Shown here: positions 36,081 through 47,701 of the stretch, one piece after another | Numbering within the stretch: the first letter of the stretch is position 1 | Layout of the letters: each line of letters begins with the position of its first letter | Assembly (NCBI GenBank): GCA_030386875.1 | Contig: CM059562.1 | Coordinates: 19,397,360-19,461,359 of the forward strand | Direction: 5' to 3' | Source of the DNA: Morinoia aosen | Taxonomy: Eukaryota; Arthropoda; Malacostraca; Amphipoda; Talitridae | Length of the DNA stretch: 64,000 nucleotides | Program-made: the position numbers and the translations under genes | The notes under the pieces: generated by a model | What the model saw: only the letters and a program-made list of their open reading frames with translations | The model's database searches: none | Told to the model about the DNA's origin: nothing

Positions 36081-36222
36081 ACACGTCTTTTTTCCTCAAC
36101 TGTTGTCGCTGCACTGCCAACTGAACCGGGAAACAACGCCCCGTGTGTAGGTAGCGGCGTCTTTTATGACGCGCGTCGTAAAAGGCGCGCGTCGAAAAAA
36201 CGCTCCGTGTGAAGGCAGCCTA

Positions 36223-36616
36223 AGCCCACATGTAGCAGTGCAGCAAATATAAAATCGGTGAGAGGTGTTTTATCCATTCAAATTTAATAGTAAACAGAGC
36301 TGCAACTCTGATTCTAGAATTTAATTTTGCTACCACTCTGATGCAGTTTTCAAGCTGGTTTGATAAGCTCCACGTAAATTGTTCGCCATGTTGTTAGTGA
36401 GGCGCTCTTGGTCTAGCGATATTGTAAGAGCGTGTTCTATAAAAGCCTTCATTCCACTTTTCTGCACTTCTTACCGAGCTATAAACCAAACTTACTTAAT
36501 TCTAGAACAAAATCTGTAGAATTAGCAGAAGTTTGTCTTGACGTAAGCTGGGAGCGGGTCAACAGAATATAATTTTTAGTGTGAGACAGTGTGCATCTAA
36601 CCTTCATGATGAAGAA
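36223..36616. other. Intergenic, no supported feature
   Basis: Spacer between the Harbinger element and the SINE. Confidence 0.45.
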
Positions 36617-36623
36617 AGGATTT

Positions 36624-36875
36624 TTATTCCAATCAAGCCTGATACATATCATCTTAAACATTGGTTTTTCAAATACCTTATAACTAACCCCAAAACGTCA
36701 TAACAGTTACCCCCGTCAAGCCGGTACCAGTTTCCGACACCTGGGTAGAGTGGAGAATTGTGGCTTAGTTCTCTCGTTTCCCAACGGGAAGAATCACCGG
36801 GCTGCACGGCCTGGATTCGAACTGCCGACACCTTCCTTTAAAGGGAGCGCGCTAACCACTCGGCCACGGTGACCG
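36624..36875 (-). mobile_element. tRNA-derived SINE, copy B
   Basis: Read on the minus strand, the head begins CGGTCACCGTGGCCGAGTGG (box A) with GCAGTTCGAATCC (box B) about 45 bases later, close to a class II (Ser/Leu-like) tRNA. The body then matches copy A (CCCGTTGGG, CCAGGTGTCGGAAACTGG, GGTACCGGCTTGACGGGGG, TATTTGAAAAACCAATG, CAGGCTTGATTGGAATAAA). A 7-bp direct repeat AGGATTT flanks it (36617-36623 and 36876-36882), consistent with LINE-mediated insertion. The head is better preserved than in copy A. Confidence 0.85.
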
Positions 36876-36882
36876 AGGATTT

Positions 36883-39800
36883 AATCTGTCATTTAAGTAT
36901 ATGAAGAAAATATAAACCAAATTTACCAATTTATGCATGAATTTCTGTATGAGTTAGCTATTGAATGTTGACGGTTTCCAAGCGCCAACGTAATACACCT
37001 CCCCGGGGAGTTCCATCGCTGATTGACCCATTTTTCACTTTTTCCTTATTTTATCGTCTCAGCGTCGCTCTGTCGACCTACCAGGTTGTCTCGACGGTTT
37101 GTCAGCAAAGCAACCTCTGAGCGACATCATGATCTAGAGTGCTGTCATTTTTTGAACATCCATTACTACTTTTAATACTATGTACTAAAAAACTTCAACG
37201 AACCTTGAATCCACAATTCACAAATTGTGAAAGTCTACTTAAAATCGCCCTCGCTAATTGCTTTAGGAGGGATCTGGTTACCTTGCTCATTCGCATATTT
37301 CTGACAATGCTCAGGATGAGTTACATGTTACCGGAAGACAATATTGCTCAGTTATTTCTGAAAGACAGAAGTCTATTGAGTCTGACTTTCCATTTTTCAT
37401 GATGAACATCGAAATGTTGAGCAGAAAAATGCTGACAGTTTTGAGCTGTGTACGTCATTCGTGGGTATCACTGAACTAAACCTGAAAATAATGGCTTTGC
37501 CCAACCGGTATTCATACTGATTAGTTTCCATGAAAAGTTGTCATTTCTTTTTTTTCAATACAATTACTCCTGCCCTGTGTTTTCCTGTAGCATGAAATAA
37601 TTAAGCTTGCGGTGACCCATGTCCAGAAATAACATTTATCGAGCATCGTGAGTGTTGTACGTATCTTCACCAGCTCAGATGTGGACAGCCTTTTCCCACT
37701 TAATCAGAAGGAAAATTCAAAGAGATCCTCGTGCAGAATGCTCGAAAATTTTTTCTCAAGGATCATCAAGTACAGAAATTGAAAGCACACGGAACAGCAT
37801 TCTTTCGAGGAGAAAATAATTTTTGATCACAAAAACGAATCGTGTACGTTTCTATTACAAGCGGTGAACTGTATCTCTACAATTTAGCATTTAAACTAAA
37901 TATACTGAACAAATGGAGAGTAAAACCCGGGAAACTTTGATTTTACCACTCTCTACTTATTAATTATACGTCTTGGACTACAAAAAATGAGCCTAAAACT
38001 TTGAGCCTAAAACGCGTCGATAAGAACATGTTTATGAGCAGTCATCATAAATTTCACTCGAGAGTAGGCGTCTTATGAGGGATTATTTTATATGAAGAAA
38101 AATAGTTTCAATTAAAATCTGATTCCTGCGCCACTCTAAACACACTTTCAGCTAGAGTTTTTCGCAATCGTTTCTAAAATTTAAATTCGACACAAACCCC
38201 ACAAGCTGTCAACAAAGTGTAAAACAGGCGTTTTTCAGGTGAATGAACACACAAAATAGGGAAATATGAATCCGCAGTTCGATGACCTCGTACCATCACT
38301 CGTGCAGAATATGATAAACGAAATTGTGACTAAATATTATGTATCTTTCTGAAAATTATCCACATACCCTAGACTTCCCCGCTGTAAGTGGAAGCGCATA
38401 CTCAAAATTCCCAAGAAATATATTTTCAACTTATTTTATGTAAATGGCGTTTACACCATGTACATTCTCACCCGTACTCACCAAATATCCTGTTCTGAAG
38501 CCTTCATTTTTAAAAACTGCCTCTAGGGATTTGCTGTTATTCGCCGCCATATTATTTTGATAAACAGTAAAAAATATTTGAACACTTTTCTTTTGTACAC
38601 ATTTTCAATTCTTTAGAATTCTTGGAGTTCATCGCATTGATATTTTCTTAACAATCTCTACAAATTTTCGATTAAATTCGGATCAGAATATTGGGTTTGT
38701 CGCTGCAACTCATTTATATCATTATGTTTCCATCATTTTTTAACAGCACTAAGAGGTAGATTCAAACAATGCAATAATAAAAATGAAATATTAATTTTTC
38801 GGAGCCCCAAAAATTGTCAGAAAGGCAATAAGAAATGTTGAATACAACGCATACGCATAAAATCATAATCATAAACTTGTTGAAATTTGTCAATTGTATC
38901 TTATCCTTTACAATTCAGATTTGAAATTTTCGATAGTGTAAGTGATAATGAGTTTGCAAGAACAAGGATCCGCTCAAATTAGCTATCATCATCTGATGAC
39001 TATAGGGTGTAAATAAATTTCTTATTCACTTACTATTCCAAAACAAGATCTCATTAGAGTTCTATTTCAATGAACTTGATGCCCTCTAATAGTTTTTCGG
39101 AAAAAATGAACAATACATTTAAATATCTTATTTTCTCTTTTTTGCATAGTTGATGATGAGAATAGATATGACGAAAAAATGCCACCTCACCTCCAATGGT
39201 TGATTGGAAATTACCCAGTGTTAGGCCAGAAGCCCAGATAAGTCGACTGATGCCTCTGTTCTACGGAGGAAAAGTAATTCTTTTCGCAAATAACTCAGCT
39301 CGCGTATCACAGATACTTGCGAAACATACTTCCGTCACGGACTTCAAAATTTCATCAGCTTGATTCAGTTCGGCTCGAAAACTTCGACGCTTGAAAACAG
39401 CTCGACATCTCCAAAGCTTGGAAACAGCTCGAAATCTTCAAAACTTTTATCAGATCGAAAACTCGGAAGGTTATCGGAAATATTCGCAACCCTTGAAAAC
39501 TGTTGACAAACCCCAACTCAATGAAAATAAGTCTGCAAATCTGACTTCTCTTATCCCTGAAAGTATCAGGAAGATTCCTACGAAATAAAAGCCTCAGAAA
39601 CTACGGCCCTCAGAAATCCCTAAAATAGGGACAATACCAAAGGGTGGCATCCAAGAAGGACCAACCCAAAAATAACTTAACAATTGGGCCGAACAGGACT
39701 CGCCCACCAAAATATTTTATTTTTATTTTTAGTTTCATGTCTAAAAATATTTCTGTCTATGTTTTAGTATTTTTGTACGGTGTAGTTTTAATTTACTCTT

Positions 39801-40276
39801 GTATGTTTTGCTTTGTCGCAGAATTATTTTGCTGAAGCTGAACTGGTTAGTTCGAAACGTTCAATTTTACTCATTTAGACTTTACTATTTGTATTAATAA
39901 CATGACCATACGCAGAACGATTTTTGCCTTACTTTTCATTTTAAGAATCAGACGCATCAATGCGGATTTAATTCTACATATTAATGGAGTTTTTTCTACC
40001 ATTTAATCTAAATTTCCAAATAGCGCAACACACACTGAGACTAGAATTGTTGTAATTTCTTTTTATTTCTTTTTATCGTTAGCTGAGTGTTTTGAAGTTG
40101 TAACATATAGAAATATATATTCCAAAAAAACTCGTGCTAGCTGAATTTTACAATTATTCAATCCCTGTAAGGAATATTGAAGCAGATACTGCAAAATATT
40201 TCCCTTAGCTATTTCAAGCAGAATTTTTGAAAGACAAACACCGACAACATTATTAACTCGACTCTCTCGTCTGCAG
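36883..40276. other. Upstream region or 5' intron of the transporter gene, no supported feature
   Basis: AT-rich with short frames only. A small degenerate repeat of a GAAAACAGCTCGA-like unit lies near 39375-39470. The first coding exon of the transporter is preceded by a good splice acceptor (CTCTCTCGTCTGCAG), so part of this stretch is probably a 5' UTR intron; the promoter was not located. Confidence 0.45.
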
Positions 40277-40374
40277 CCAAAATGCCGGCAGCAGGCGATG
40301 TCACCGAGGCCTCACCCAAGGCACCTGACGGAGGCTGGAGTTGGGTGGTGGTAGCCTGTGCATTTTTCAATTCG
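40277..40374 (+). CDS. SLC16-like transporter, coding exon 1
   Basis: ATG at 40282 (CCAAAATG), 31 codons. After a short polar N-terminus it has PDGGWSWVVVACAFFNS, the signature that opens transmembrane helix 1 of monocarboxylate-transporter (SLC16) proteins ([D/E]GGW-W). The acceptor CTGCAG is at 40271-40276 and the donor is TTCG|GTGCGT, leaving phase 0. The next exon lies 15.3 kb away because intron 1 contains a full antisense gypsy element. The four exons (this one, 55670-55940, 58020-58709, 58846-59051) join in compatible phases to 420 codons including the stop. Confidence 0.85.
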
Positions 40375-40908
40375 GTGCGTATGTTCATGAAATGATTTCA
40401 AAAGCCAATTTCATGAACTAGATAAGCATGAATACAATATTTTTTAAATTCTAAATTGAATTTGTAATTGCTGCGAGCTCAAGAACCGCTATTTTTTATA
40501 CCCTTGTGTTGCCATTTCACAGAATATTGACACTCATATTACGGGAGTGCAAATTATGAACCCGTGCCTCTTACGTGCGATGTGTTTCACGCAGCCCACT
40601 AATTACGGACAATAATACAACGCTACGAAAGAGGACTGCATCTGGCACATTTGACTTCGGTCAATGACTCGAGAAGAACTATATCGCTCTCTCGTGAGAG
40701 ATAAGTTCTCGTCAAAAAACTGAGCATCCGTGTAATCCTCTACGATCCTCCTCACGGTCTATAACGCATTTATAATACGAAGTTCCTCGCTTTTAGCTAA
40801 CGTCAATAGAACACATTCTAGCTTCAGGTAAATGCCTACCCTTTACCCCACACCCTCACCACCTACACTCAGTCATGGCACCCTAAAAGAGTACCACGTG
40901 TTTGGGGT
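40375..40908 (+). other. Intron 1 of the transporter, left part
   Basis: No feature until the gypsy insertion. GGGT at 40905-40908 is the left copy of the target duplication. Confidence 0.7.
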
Positions 40909-41119
40909 TATCTGGGCCAGAGGGTAGACAAAGACGAGTAGAGTTTTCGCATGTACTTGGTGCAGGGGTTACAGATCTCCAAATGCGCTTCTAGCACATA
41001 GCATTTATACTGTCAAATTGCTGACTAAGCGTGCGCACTGCGGCAGAGCCGCGCCCAGGCGTAGCATTACCATACGTACGAACATTTGTACAGAGAAAGT
41101 GAGCAACCGCGCCGGCACA
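40909..41119 (-). repeat. gypsy 3' LTR, 211 bp
   Basis: On the element strand it starts TGTGCCGGCG and ends CCCAGATA. It differs from the 5' LTR at four positions and lacks an 8-bp insertion AAGCCGCG present there. Confidence 0.92.
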
Positions 41120-41130
41120 CACCTTCCCCC
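41120..41130 (-). promoter_or_regulatory. gypsy polypurine tract
   Basis: GGGGGAAGGTG on the element strand abuts the 3' LTR start, the position for plus-strand priming. Confidence 0.75.
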
Positions 41131-44069
41131 ATGCCTGATTTATTACCAATTACAAAATAAACGAATCAAAGGGAAGAATCGTAAATTAAAAATCAACACA
41201 GTAAGCTAAAGGCATCCTGGTTAGAACAAACTAAAAATAAGGATTACTCTTCGTGGCAAAACAACTGCCAGTAATAGTAAAAACAAACGCATCAAATTAA
41301 ATTCGACAAAGCATCGCGAAGAAAAACACCAATACCCCCACCACCAAAGAAACATGGGAAGAGCCTCTGCTCAAAGACACAAGAATGTTGCGATACGGAG
41401 AAAGGGGTGGGTTTAGGACCCCCTTCCCATACGCTGAGGGACTCTCAACCCCCGGACACATTTTAAAGTATTATCCATCATGCTTGCGCATACCTGCATA
41501 CCAGACATGGAGAATAAAAGAGTTATTAAGATTTACATGAATTTATTTGGAAACACGTGGATTTGAATATGACACACAAAATATTTCAATGCAATGATTA
41601 AAGCACAGGGAAATGTTATAGCAACAAGCGCATGAATTTAACGACATGGCAATCCCACACGACACAATGAGGAAACCACATCTTGGCTGTCTAGGCCGAT
41701 AACTGCCATAAATCGTGCTTTGCACACGCTTCGTGGCGGCATAACTGGGCCAACCTGAGCACCAAATGAACGCACTAACATGAGCAACGTAATGAGCCAC
41801 ACAAAGAACGAGAAACCTACTCTCCTTATTACAATGAACGCTAGCACAACAATTTCCGGGTTACGACAAAAATAACTTTCCGCACTGTGCAAAAATCAGG
41901 AAACATAGTCGATGAATGGGCTAGCATGAATACGAAACATTTGGAAATAATGCAATATAAAATCAAGGAGCTTTGCTTACCACAAGGTGTTCAAATACAA
42001 CATACCTCGCATCTTGCACAACACAGAAGTCGAACATGAGCCAATTTTCTGCATGACACAAATTACATTTGATTGCTCGCCGCTCGGAGCGCACTATTAC
42101 ACTTAATTTGAAGCACTGTTCAAAAATATTCTATCTGACGACATTAAACTTTTCTGTGCTGCGCGATCGCTGAATGTTCGGTGAAGAATCTTTCCAACTT
42201 CGCAGGCTTTTCAACAGAGAAAGTTCCATCGCTGCGGCGGAAATCTTCAGGCTCTATCGGGAAGGTGTTACTGTTCTCCATTCTTCGCACATCTGAGTTT
42301 TGGCTGCGTTGAAAGGCTGGCTAACTGTATATCTTTTCTTGCTTCCTTCCGCATTGTTGGTGAACGCGCACTCCAGATTTAATACTGCGGTTATTGTGAG
42401 CTTATGATAAGCGTAGAGATTCTCCTTGGGTGTTTCTCTTCACGCTGGATTGTTGATGTGCTCAGGCCGTAATTCTTCGAGCAGATTTCGTTGCCGGTTA
42501 AAGCTTCGAAGATACGCCCGCAGTCTCCTTGAGCTTTCGTAGAGATTATCAGCATGTACTTCGAGCAGGTGCTTGTTGCCCAATCTTGTCGTTCTTCAAG
42601 AAGTTAAACATCAGTGTCAATTTTTTAAATGGAGTTTAATTTTGAATTGTAAAAAAGGACCGGGGAGCCCCGGCATCGCCGGCTTTTCGTTGTGGCGCTC
42701 ACTTTTGTGCGTCTCTCTTGTCACGAGTCCGAGAGAAAAAGTCCTCTCGAGGCTTCATCTACCCTCCTTATAAGCATTTCGCTTCCTTGTTTCGAGATTG
42801 TTCTCGACGCTTCCATTCTACAGAGGCAGCATCTGCATCCTGATTGGCGGAATTCTTGTTTGTTCTGACGTCTGGGACTCCCATTGGTGTGTGCTCAGAC
42901 ACACCTTCTCGCGTGATCACTAGGCAAGCGTTCATTGGTGCAGCACAATAGGTTCTCTGCTACGTCTCCCCTTTTTCCCCCTCGAAGCAGCCCCGCTTGG
43001 CGGCCTAACCGTCAAATTCCAATCCTTGCTGTAACATCTCCCACTAAATAAGCACAGCATCTTTGAACCATAAAGTGAAGTATTTTCCCAAAGAACATTT
43101 TGCAAGCCTGTTTCCCCAAAAAAATATTTTACGAGAGTATTTCTCAAAATTTCCCATAAAAAAATATTTTACGTGAGTATTTCCCAAAAATTCCCACAAC
43201 ATCTTATGAGAGTAGTATTTCCTCACAGAAGAATGCAAAAAAAAAATTTTCGGGCACACGAACAGTGCAAGGTACATACAAAAACAACAAAAAAAATTAT
43301 TTTTTTCTCGCAACAGAAAACCCTCAGCAAGGAACATAAAAAAAACGCGTCGACATAAGGTTGACAATAATCGCAAGAAAAAAAATATTCCTTTTTTAAC
43401 AGTATAATTAACATCCAAAAACAAAAAAAAATCCACGGTTCTAGCAACCAGGATTTAACTTACTTTCCACTGAAAGAAAAAAAACGCAAGGTATATATGA
43501 AAACAAAAACGCTAAACATCAACGTAGAACATGAACATCACGATCAATTCTCGCTGAAGACAGATTAAGTCATGAAGCAATTACGGTTGTTGTTAAAAAA
43601 AATAAACGCACTTGCGAAAAATCTTCTAAAAAAAAATTTTATTTATTGTTTATTACTCAACAACAAAAATTAATAAAACACCGCACGTACATACCTCGTA
43701 CAATTATAACGAACTCGCCATGGAATTTAGTTAAAAACAATATCTCGCATGAAAATGAATAACGCAATGCCTCTGAATTAAAGTTAACAAAATAATCGCA
43801 TAAATTGAATTATTGAAAACGAAAACGAAATAATTCATACTGATATACCTGAACATGTTACTCTTCTCGAGCATCATCGCGAACAAGGGAAAATTAGATA
43901 CTAAACACATAAATGTTGAAAAATACTTAATACTAATTCCTGAGTAAATATTAAAAGTAAATACTAAAACATCCGTTTACATCGTTTGTGAGTGATTAAT
44001 GCCCTATAGGCGACACCCAAATTCGTGAAGTACTATCGCATTTAAAACACTCGTTGCAGGAACTTTTCT
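41131..44069 (-). other. gypsy 3' non-pol region, no long frame
   Basis: About 2.9 kb between the small membrane ORF and the polypurine tract. Includes a more GC-rich patch near 42100-43000 and poly-A/T-rich stretches near 43100-43500. An acceptor-like site (CTGATTTTTGCACAG on minus, near 41880) precedes a TTG-started frame with a hydrophobic segment (41638-41880). No homology is recognised, so no gene is called. Confidence 0.5.
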
Positions 44070-44387
44070 CTATACTTCATGATGCGTTTGCATAGGTCGC
44101 AACTGCTGGTCAGCAGTGCTCGACCGCAGTTGCTGTCGACGGAGGATGGCATCTTCAGATCGCAAACGCTCCGACATCATATTTAATTCCCGGCGAAAAT
44201 AGAAGAAAGAGACTCCTAACGCCAATGTGATTGGGAAAAGAAAGAGAAGACCTACGTCTGAAACCCTGTCTGGGAGGATGTCAACCAGGGCGTTCGCACG
44301 CACCCAGTCCTCCGACACTCTGCCTTGGTGTTGCTCCAAAGCGTTCGTAAGCGCCTCCACGCTGACATGAGTCAGACGGTTTCCCAT
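44070..44387 (-). CDS. Small single-pass membrane protein ORF after gypsy pol
   Basis: 105 codons from ATG 44387. Residues 1-45 are helical-looking, then a strong transmembrane segment VGLLFLFPITLALGVSFFYF (about 46-65) precedes RRELN and a charged, Gln/Arg-rich cytoplasmic-like tail. It lies in the env position (after pol, same strand), and a good splice acceptor (ATATGTTTCAATTTCAG) is 31 bases upstream at 44419-44421, as for a spliced env message. It is far too short for a complete envelope protein, with no furin site or fusion peptide visible. It may be the C-terminal remnant of one, or an unrelated accessory ORF. No family match. Confidence 0.45.
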   Translation of the reverse strand: MGNRLTHVSVEALTNALEQHQGRVSEDWVRANALVDILPDRVSDVGLLFLFPITLALGVSFFYFRRELNMMSERLRSEDAILRRQQLRSSTADQQLRPMQTHHEV

Positions 44388-45077
44388 CGTGGACGGCAGG
44401 GACGTTAGCGTGTTCGTCCTGAAATTGAAACATATACAGTTCGATTAGCATGGCCGCATAATTAAATAATAGGAAATCAATGGTCATAAGAGCAAGTAAT
44501 TGAAAGGGACAGCCGCAAAGAAAGAAACAAACGGCATATCCGCACGGCTCAGGTCCTGAGCAGGCTCGGCCGCTGCTCAGCTACTGCATAAACAACTCTG
44601 GCGTCAGCACTCCTCTCGCACAGCAATGAGGTGCCGCGCCATATAAGCACATGGTGCGTATTGAATCTCGCATGAATGTGAACAGATGCAAACCTTCGCT
44701 GTAAAATGAAAATGAGTTACATCCTCAATGTCGGACGTAGAACCTACGATACATCAAACCTCTAAAAATTAAAACAAATACATACATTAATATAAAAAGA
44801 ATTCCAAGTAAAATGATACATAAAAGTAAACATCGTAGTAAAAATCTGAGAATAGAAATACAACAGCACACAAAAATAAAATGCTAAACATTGGAACACA
44901 GTCAGTCGTAAGTCGTACATTTGTTTAAACCGTTTTACGTAAAGGTAGAACGTGGTTCATGTTGCTCGTGTAAATCTTATTTCCAATTTTTAATTCTACG
45001 TAATTTCGGTTAATTTTTGTAATTGTTCCCGGACCTACCCATGAAATATCCAACTTATGTTCGCGCAGATGATTGCG

Positions 45078-45497
45078 TTACAAAACTCTATCCCCGAGGA
45101 CAAAATTTTTATTTTTTTGGCGAACATTGTGGTACATAGTTCTGTCCCTGGTGTTATTAATTATCACAGCTCTAACGTTTTCAACAATGCGGGCTGCTTC
45201 CTTAGCTCGAGATTTTACGATATCCACGTCGGTGTCGTAACTGTAATTGGTTTCGAAAGTTACGGCGCTAAAGTTTGGACATGTATCTCGATTGAAAATG
45301 ATATAAGAAGGTGTATCCCCCAACGTAGTATTTAACGCATTATTAATTGTGTTCTCGGTGATGTTGAGGCATTGATCCCACTCTGTGTGAACTAAAGAAT
45401 TAATATATAATTTGAGTAAATTAGTTATTTTACGGTTGTTACGCTCCACAATAGCGTTACTGTACGGGCTCCACGGAAGAACTTCTTTTTTTCGCAA
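45078..45497 (-). pseudogene. gypsy integrase, C-terminal part of pol
   Basis: Continues the integrase core after a frameshift. WSPYSNAIVERNNRK supplies the final catalytic Glu, and helical sequence runs to GDRVL. The frame ends at a TAA at 45078, but the same frame continues open below it for about 50 codons to a TAA at 44925. That continuation has the small beta-rich character (WVGPG then hydrophobic strands) of the integrase C-terminal domain, so the stop at 45078 looks like a nonsense change. The shift relative to the preceding frame falls in a T7 run at 45486-45492. Confidence 0.85.
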
Positions 45498-46872
45498 TTG
45501 AGTGAATTTGAGTAAATTTTTTGACTGCCGCAGATTTAAATTCTAAAGCTTGGTCGCTAAGAAGTGTTTTAGGATACCCGAAGGTCGAGAAACAGTCGTC
45601 TAGACAAGAGACAACTGTTTCTGCTAAACGATCTGCTGTGGCGTAAAGCTTACAATAACGAGAAAATAAATCAATGACTATCAGGATGTATTTATTCTGC
45701 TGACCCGTAATGGGCAATGGGCATAGGAAATCCATTGAAACTATCTCGAAAGGTACTTTAGCAATTGGTGCGTCTAAAATCTTAATAGGTACAGTACTAC
45801 TAGCTTTAAGAATTTTACAGACATCACACATTTTGACAAATTTACGAATGATAGTTTTCTCTAACAAATGGAAATAACGTAATTTAAATTTAAACAATGT
45901 ATGCGTGGCATCAGTATGATACAAGGAATGTATGCTGAGCACCGCCTTGTTCATTAATGATGTCGGCATCACTGAAGTTAGGATAGTACTTTCCCTAGAG
46001 TCTATCTGTCTTCGTCTGTAAAGTATGTCGTTCAAAATCAAGTATTTTTGCAAGTCAGGAGTCGTAGATGCACTTCCATTTAGTAATGCGTCCTTTACTT
46101 CAGAATAGAAAGGGTCCTGCTCTTGCTCAGTCCGAAATTCGTCAAGAGTCCAAGATACATCTCTCAATTCAGGAACGTAGTCAGTGAGCTGAGCGGGCGC
46201 AGCCACCGCCGGTGCCACTCGATTAGAGTACGTCTCGTCTGTTTTGTCTGTGTCTGGGTTCAGTGCTCCACGCCGTGTCGTCACTGGGAAAGCGTCGACC
46301 TCATTGAACTCAGAACAGTCTTCAAGATCGGAAATAGTCAATTGCTCAGGTAATCGGCTTAGACAATCCGCAATGATATTTTGCCTACCGGGGAAATATT
46401 TTACAACTGGATCGAACGATTGAACTGATAAACACCAACGTGCCATAGCTGAGTCGTCAGGAAGCTTTTTGAAAAACAAGGGCTGCAACGGCTTATGATC
46501 CGTGTACAGATAGATTGGATATCCAAGAATAAGGTATTTGAAAGCTTTTAGCGCACTTACGATAGCGAAGAATTCCTTTTTGGTCGTACTATATCTCTTT
46601 TGCGTCGAGTTCAAACTTTTACTGTAGTATGCTATCGCTTTCATTGATTCATTTGAATCGTTTCCGTGCTGTAAAAGCACTGCTCCTATACCAAAATTAG
46701 AAGCATCTGTAAATACATGGAAAGGCTTATTAAAATCAGGATGCCGTGAAACGGTATCTGATGTCAAAACAGATTTAATTTTTTCAAAAGCTTTCTGACA
46801 CTCAGGCTTCCAGACAAACTCAACGTTTTTTCGCAATAACTGATAAAGCGGATACGAAATCGAGCCGAACAT
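45457..46872 (-). pseudogene. gypsy RNase H and integrase portion of pol
   Basis: Starts in the RT connection (FVWKPECQKAFEKIK). RNase H follows with VFTDASNFGIGAVLLQ, STTKKEFFAIVSALK, YTDHKPLQPLF and RQNIIADCLSRLPEQ. The integrase zinc finger is HSLYH...CDVC, and the core has the first two catalytic Asp in MDFLCPL and LLSDQALEF. It is 471 codons without internal damage. It is joined to the RT by a frameshift in an A7 run (46908-46914) and to the integrase end by the T7 run at 45486-45492. Confidence 0.93.
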
Positions 46873-47641
46873 AGGGATATGGCTCCGGAAATAGTTTGCT
46901 ACACCTAAAAAAACTCTGCAATTCCTTTACGTTTCGTGGAACGGGAAACTTTTGGAGCTTCTCCGATTCCTTGCAACGAATGCCGTCTGCCGACACTATG
47001 TGACCTAGGTACTCTATTGAACTCTTTAGGAATTGACATTTCTCAAGCTTAAGGGAAAGATTCCCACTACGTAGTTTCTCAAAAACACTATTTAAATCTT
47101 TCAGATGTTGGTTCATGGATTTTGAAAAAACTAATATATCATCGAGGAACACGAAACAAAGTTTACCGATGATATTGGTAAGAACAGAAGAAATTATGCG
47201 TTGAAAAACAGAAGGACTCGAGGACAGCCCGAAAGGCAGCCTTTTAAAAGGGAATTTCTCATAACCAATACTGAACGCGGTAATTTTACGGCTACTTTCT
47301 TCTAATTCGACCTGATGAAAGGCCGAACGTAAATCAAGACTTGAAAAAATGCTATTACCACCGAGGGTGTACAGAATATCGTCAATTCTGGGGATTGGGT
47401 AACTTTCTTTGATAACTATTTTATTAAGCTCTCGGAAGTCAATCACTGGACGAATCTCGCCCGACTTCTTCTTCACAATGATCAAAGGAAAGTTATAGTC
47501 CGAACTGGACGGTTCAATAATACCTTGATCCAACATCTGTTTATTCGCTTGCACCAAATCTTCTCGGAATTTATGTGGAATTCTATATGGTGAGATGTTA
47601 AGTACTGGAGCATTTGGTTTCAATTCAATATTATGTCGCAT
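46820..47641 (-). pseudogene. gypsy reverse transcriptase portion of pol
   Basis: Encodes the RT fingers and palm: FPLIIVKKKSGEIRPVIDFR, YPIPRIDDIL, IFSSLDLRSAFHQVEL, LPFGLSSSPSVFQR and the catalytic FLDDILVFS. The frame is the same as that of the protease ORF; only a TGA at 47702-47704 separates them. Past KELQSFF the frame is wrong because of the A7 run at 46908-46914, so the last 30 or so codons are out-of-frame residue. The catalytic residues are intact. Confidence 0.93.
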
Positions 47642-47701
47642 AACATTCGTAACGGCAATAGTTTCGCCTTCTAGAGTAATTACGTCTCTAAAATCGTTTA
47701 G

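Larger units (their letters stand above)
34619..36222. mobile_element. PIF/Harbinger-like element, decayed
   Basis: The terminal inverted repeats begin AGGCTGCCTTCACACGGAG and match for about 35 bp without difference, then imperfectly to about 55 bp. A second shared block CTACACACGGGGCGT lies further in on both sides. Each TIR contains tandem CGACGCGCGTC-type palindromes that could form a GC-rich stem. The bases outside are TTA on the left and TAA on the right, so a clean 3-bp duplication is not preserved. Two decayed genes lie inside in the usual Harbinger layout: a MADF/Myb-like fragment on plus and a nuclease fragment on minus. Confidence 0.85.

Noticed and set aside
36800..36875. tRNA gene candidate on the minus strand
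   Set aside because: Boxes A and B are good, but the sequence continues directly into the SINE body and is flanked by a target duplication.
43044..43447. Phe/Leu-rich minus-strand frames that look like membrane proteins
   Set aside because: They arise from A/T homopolymer runs in the gypsy 3' tail; composition rather than coding signal.
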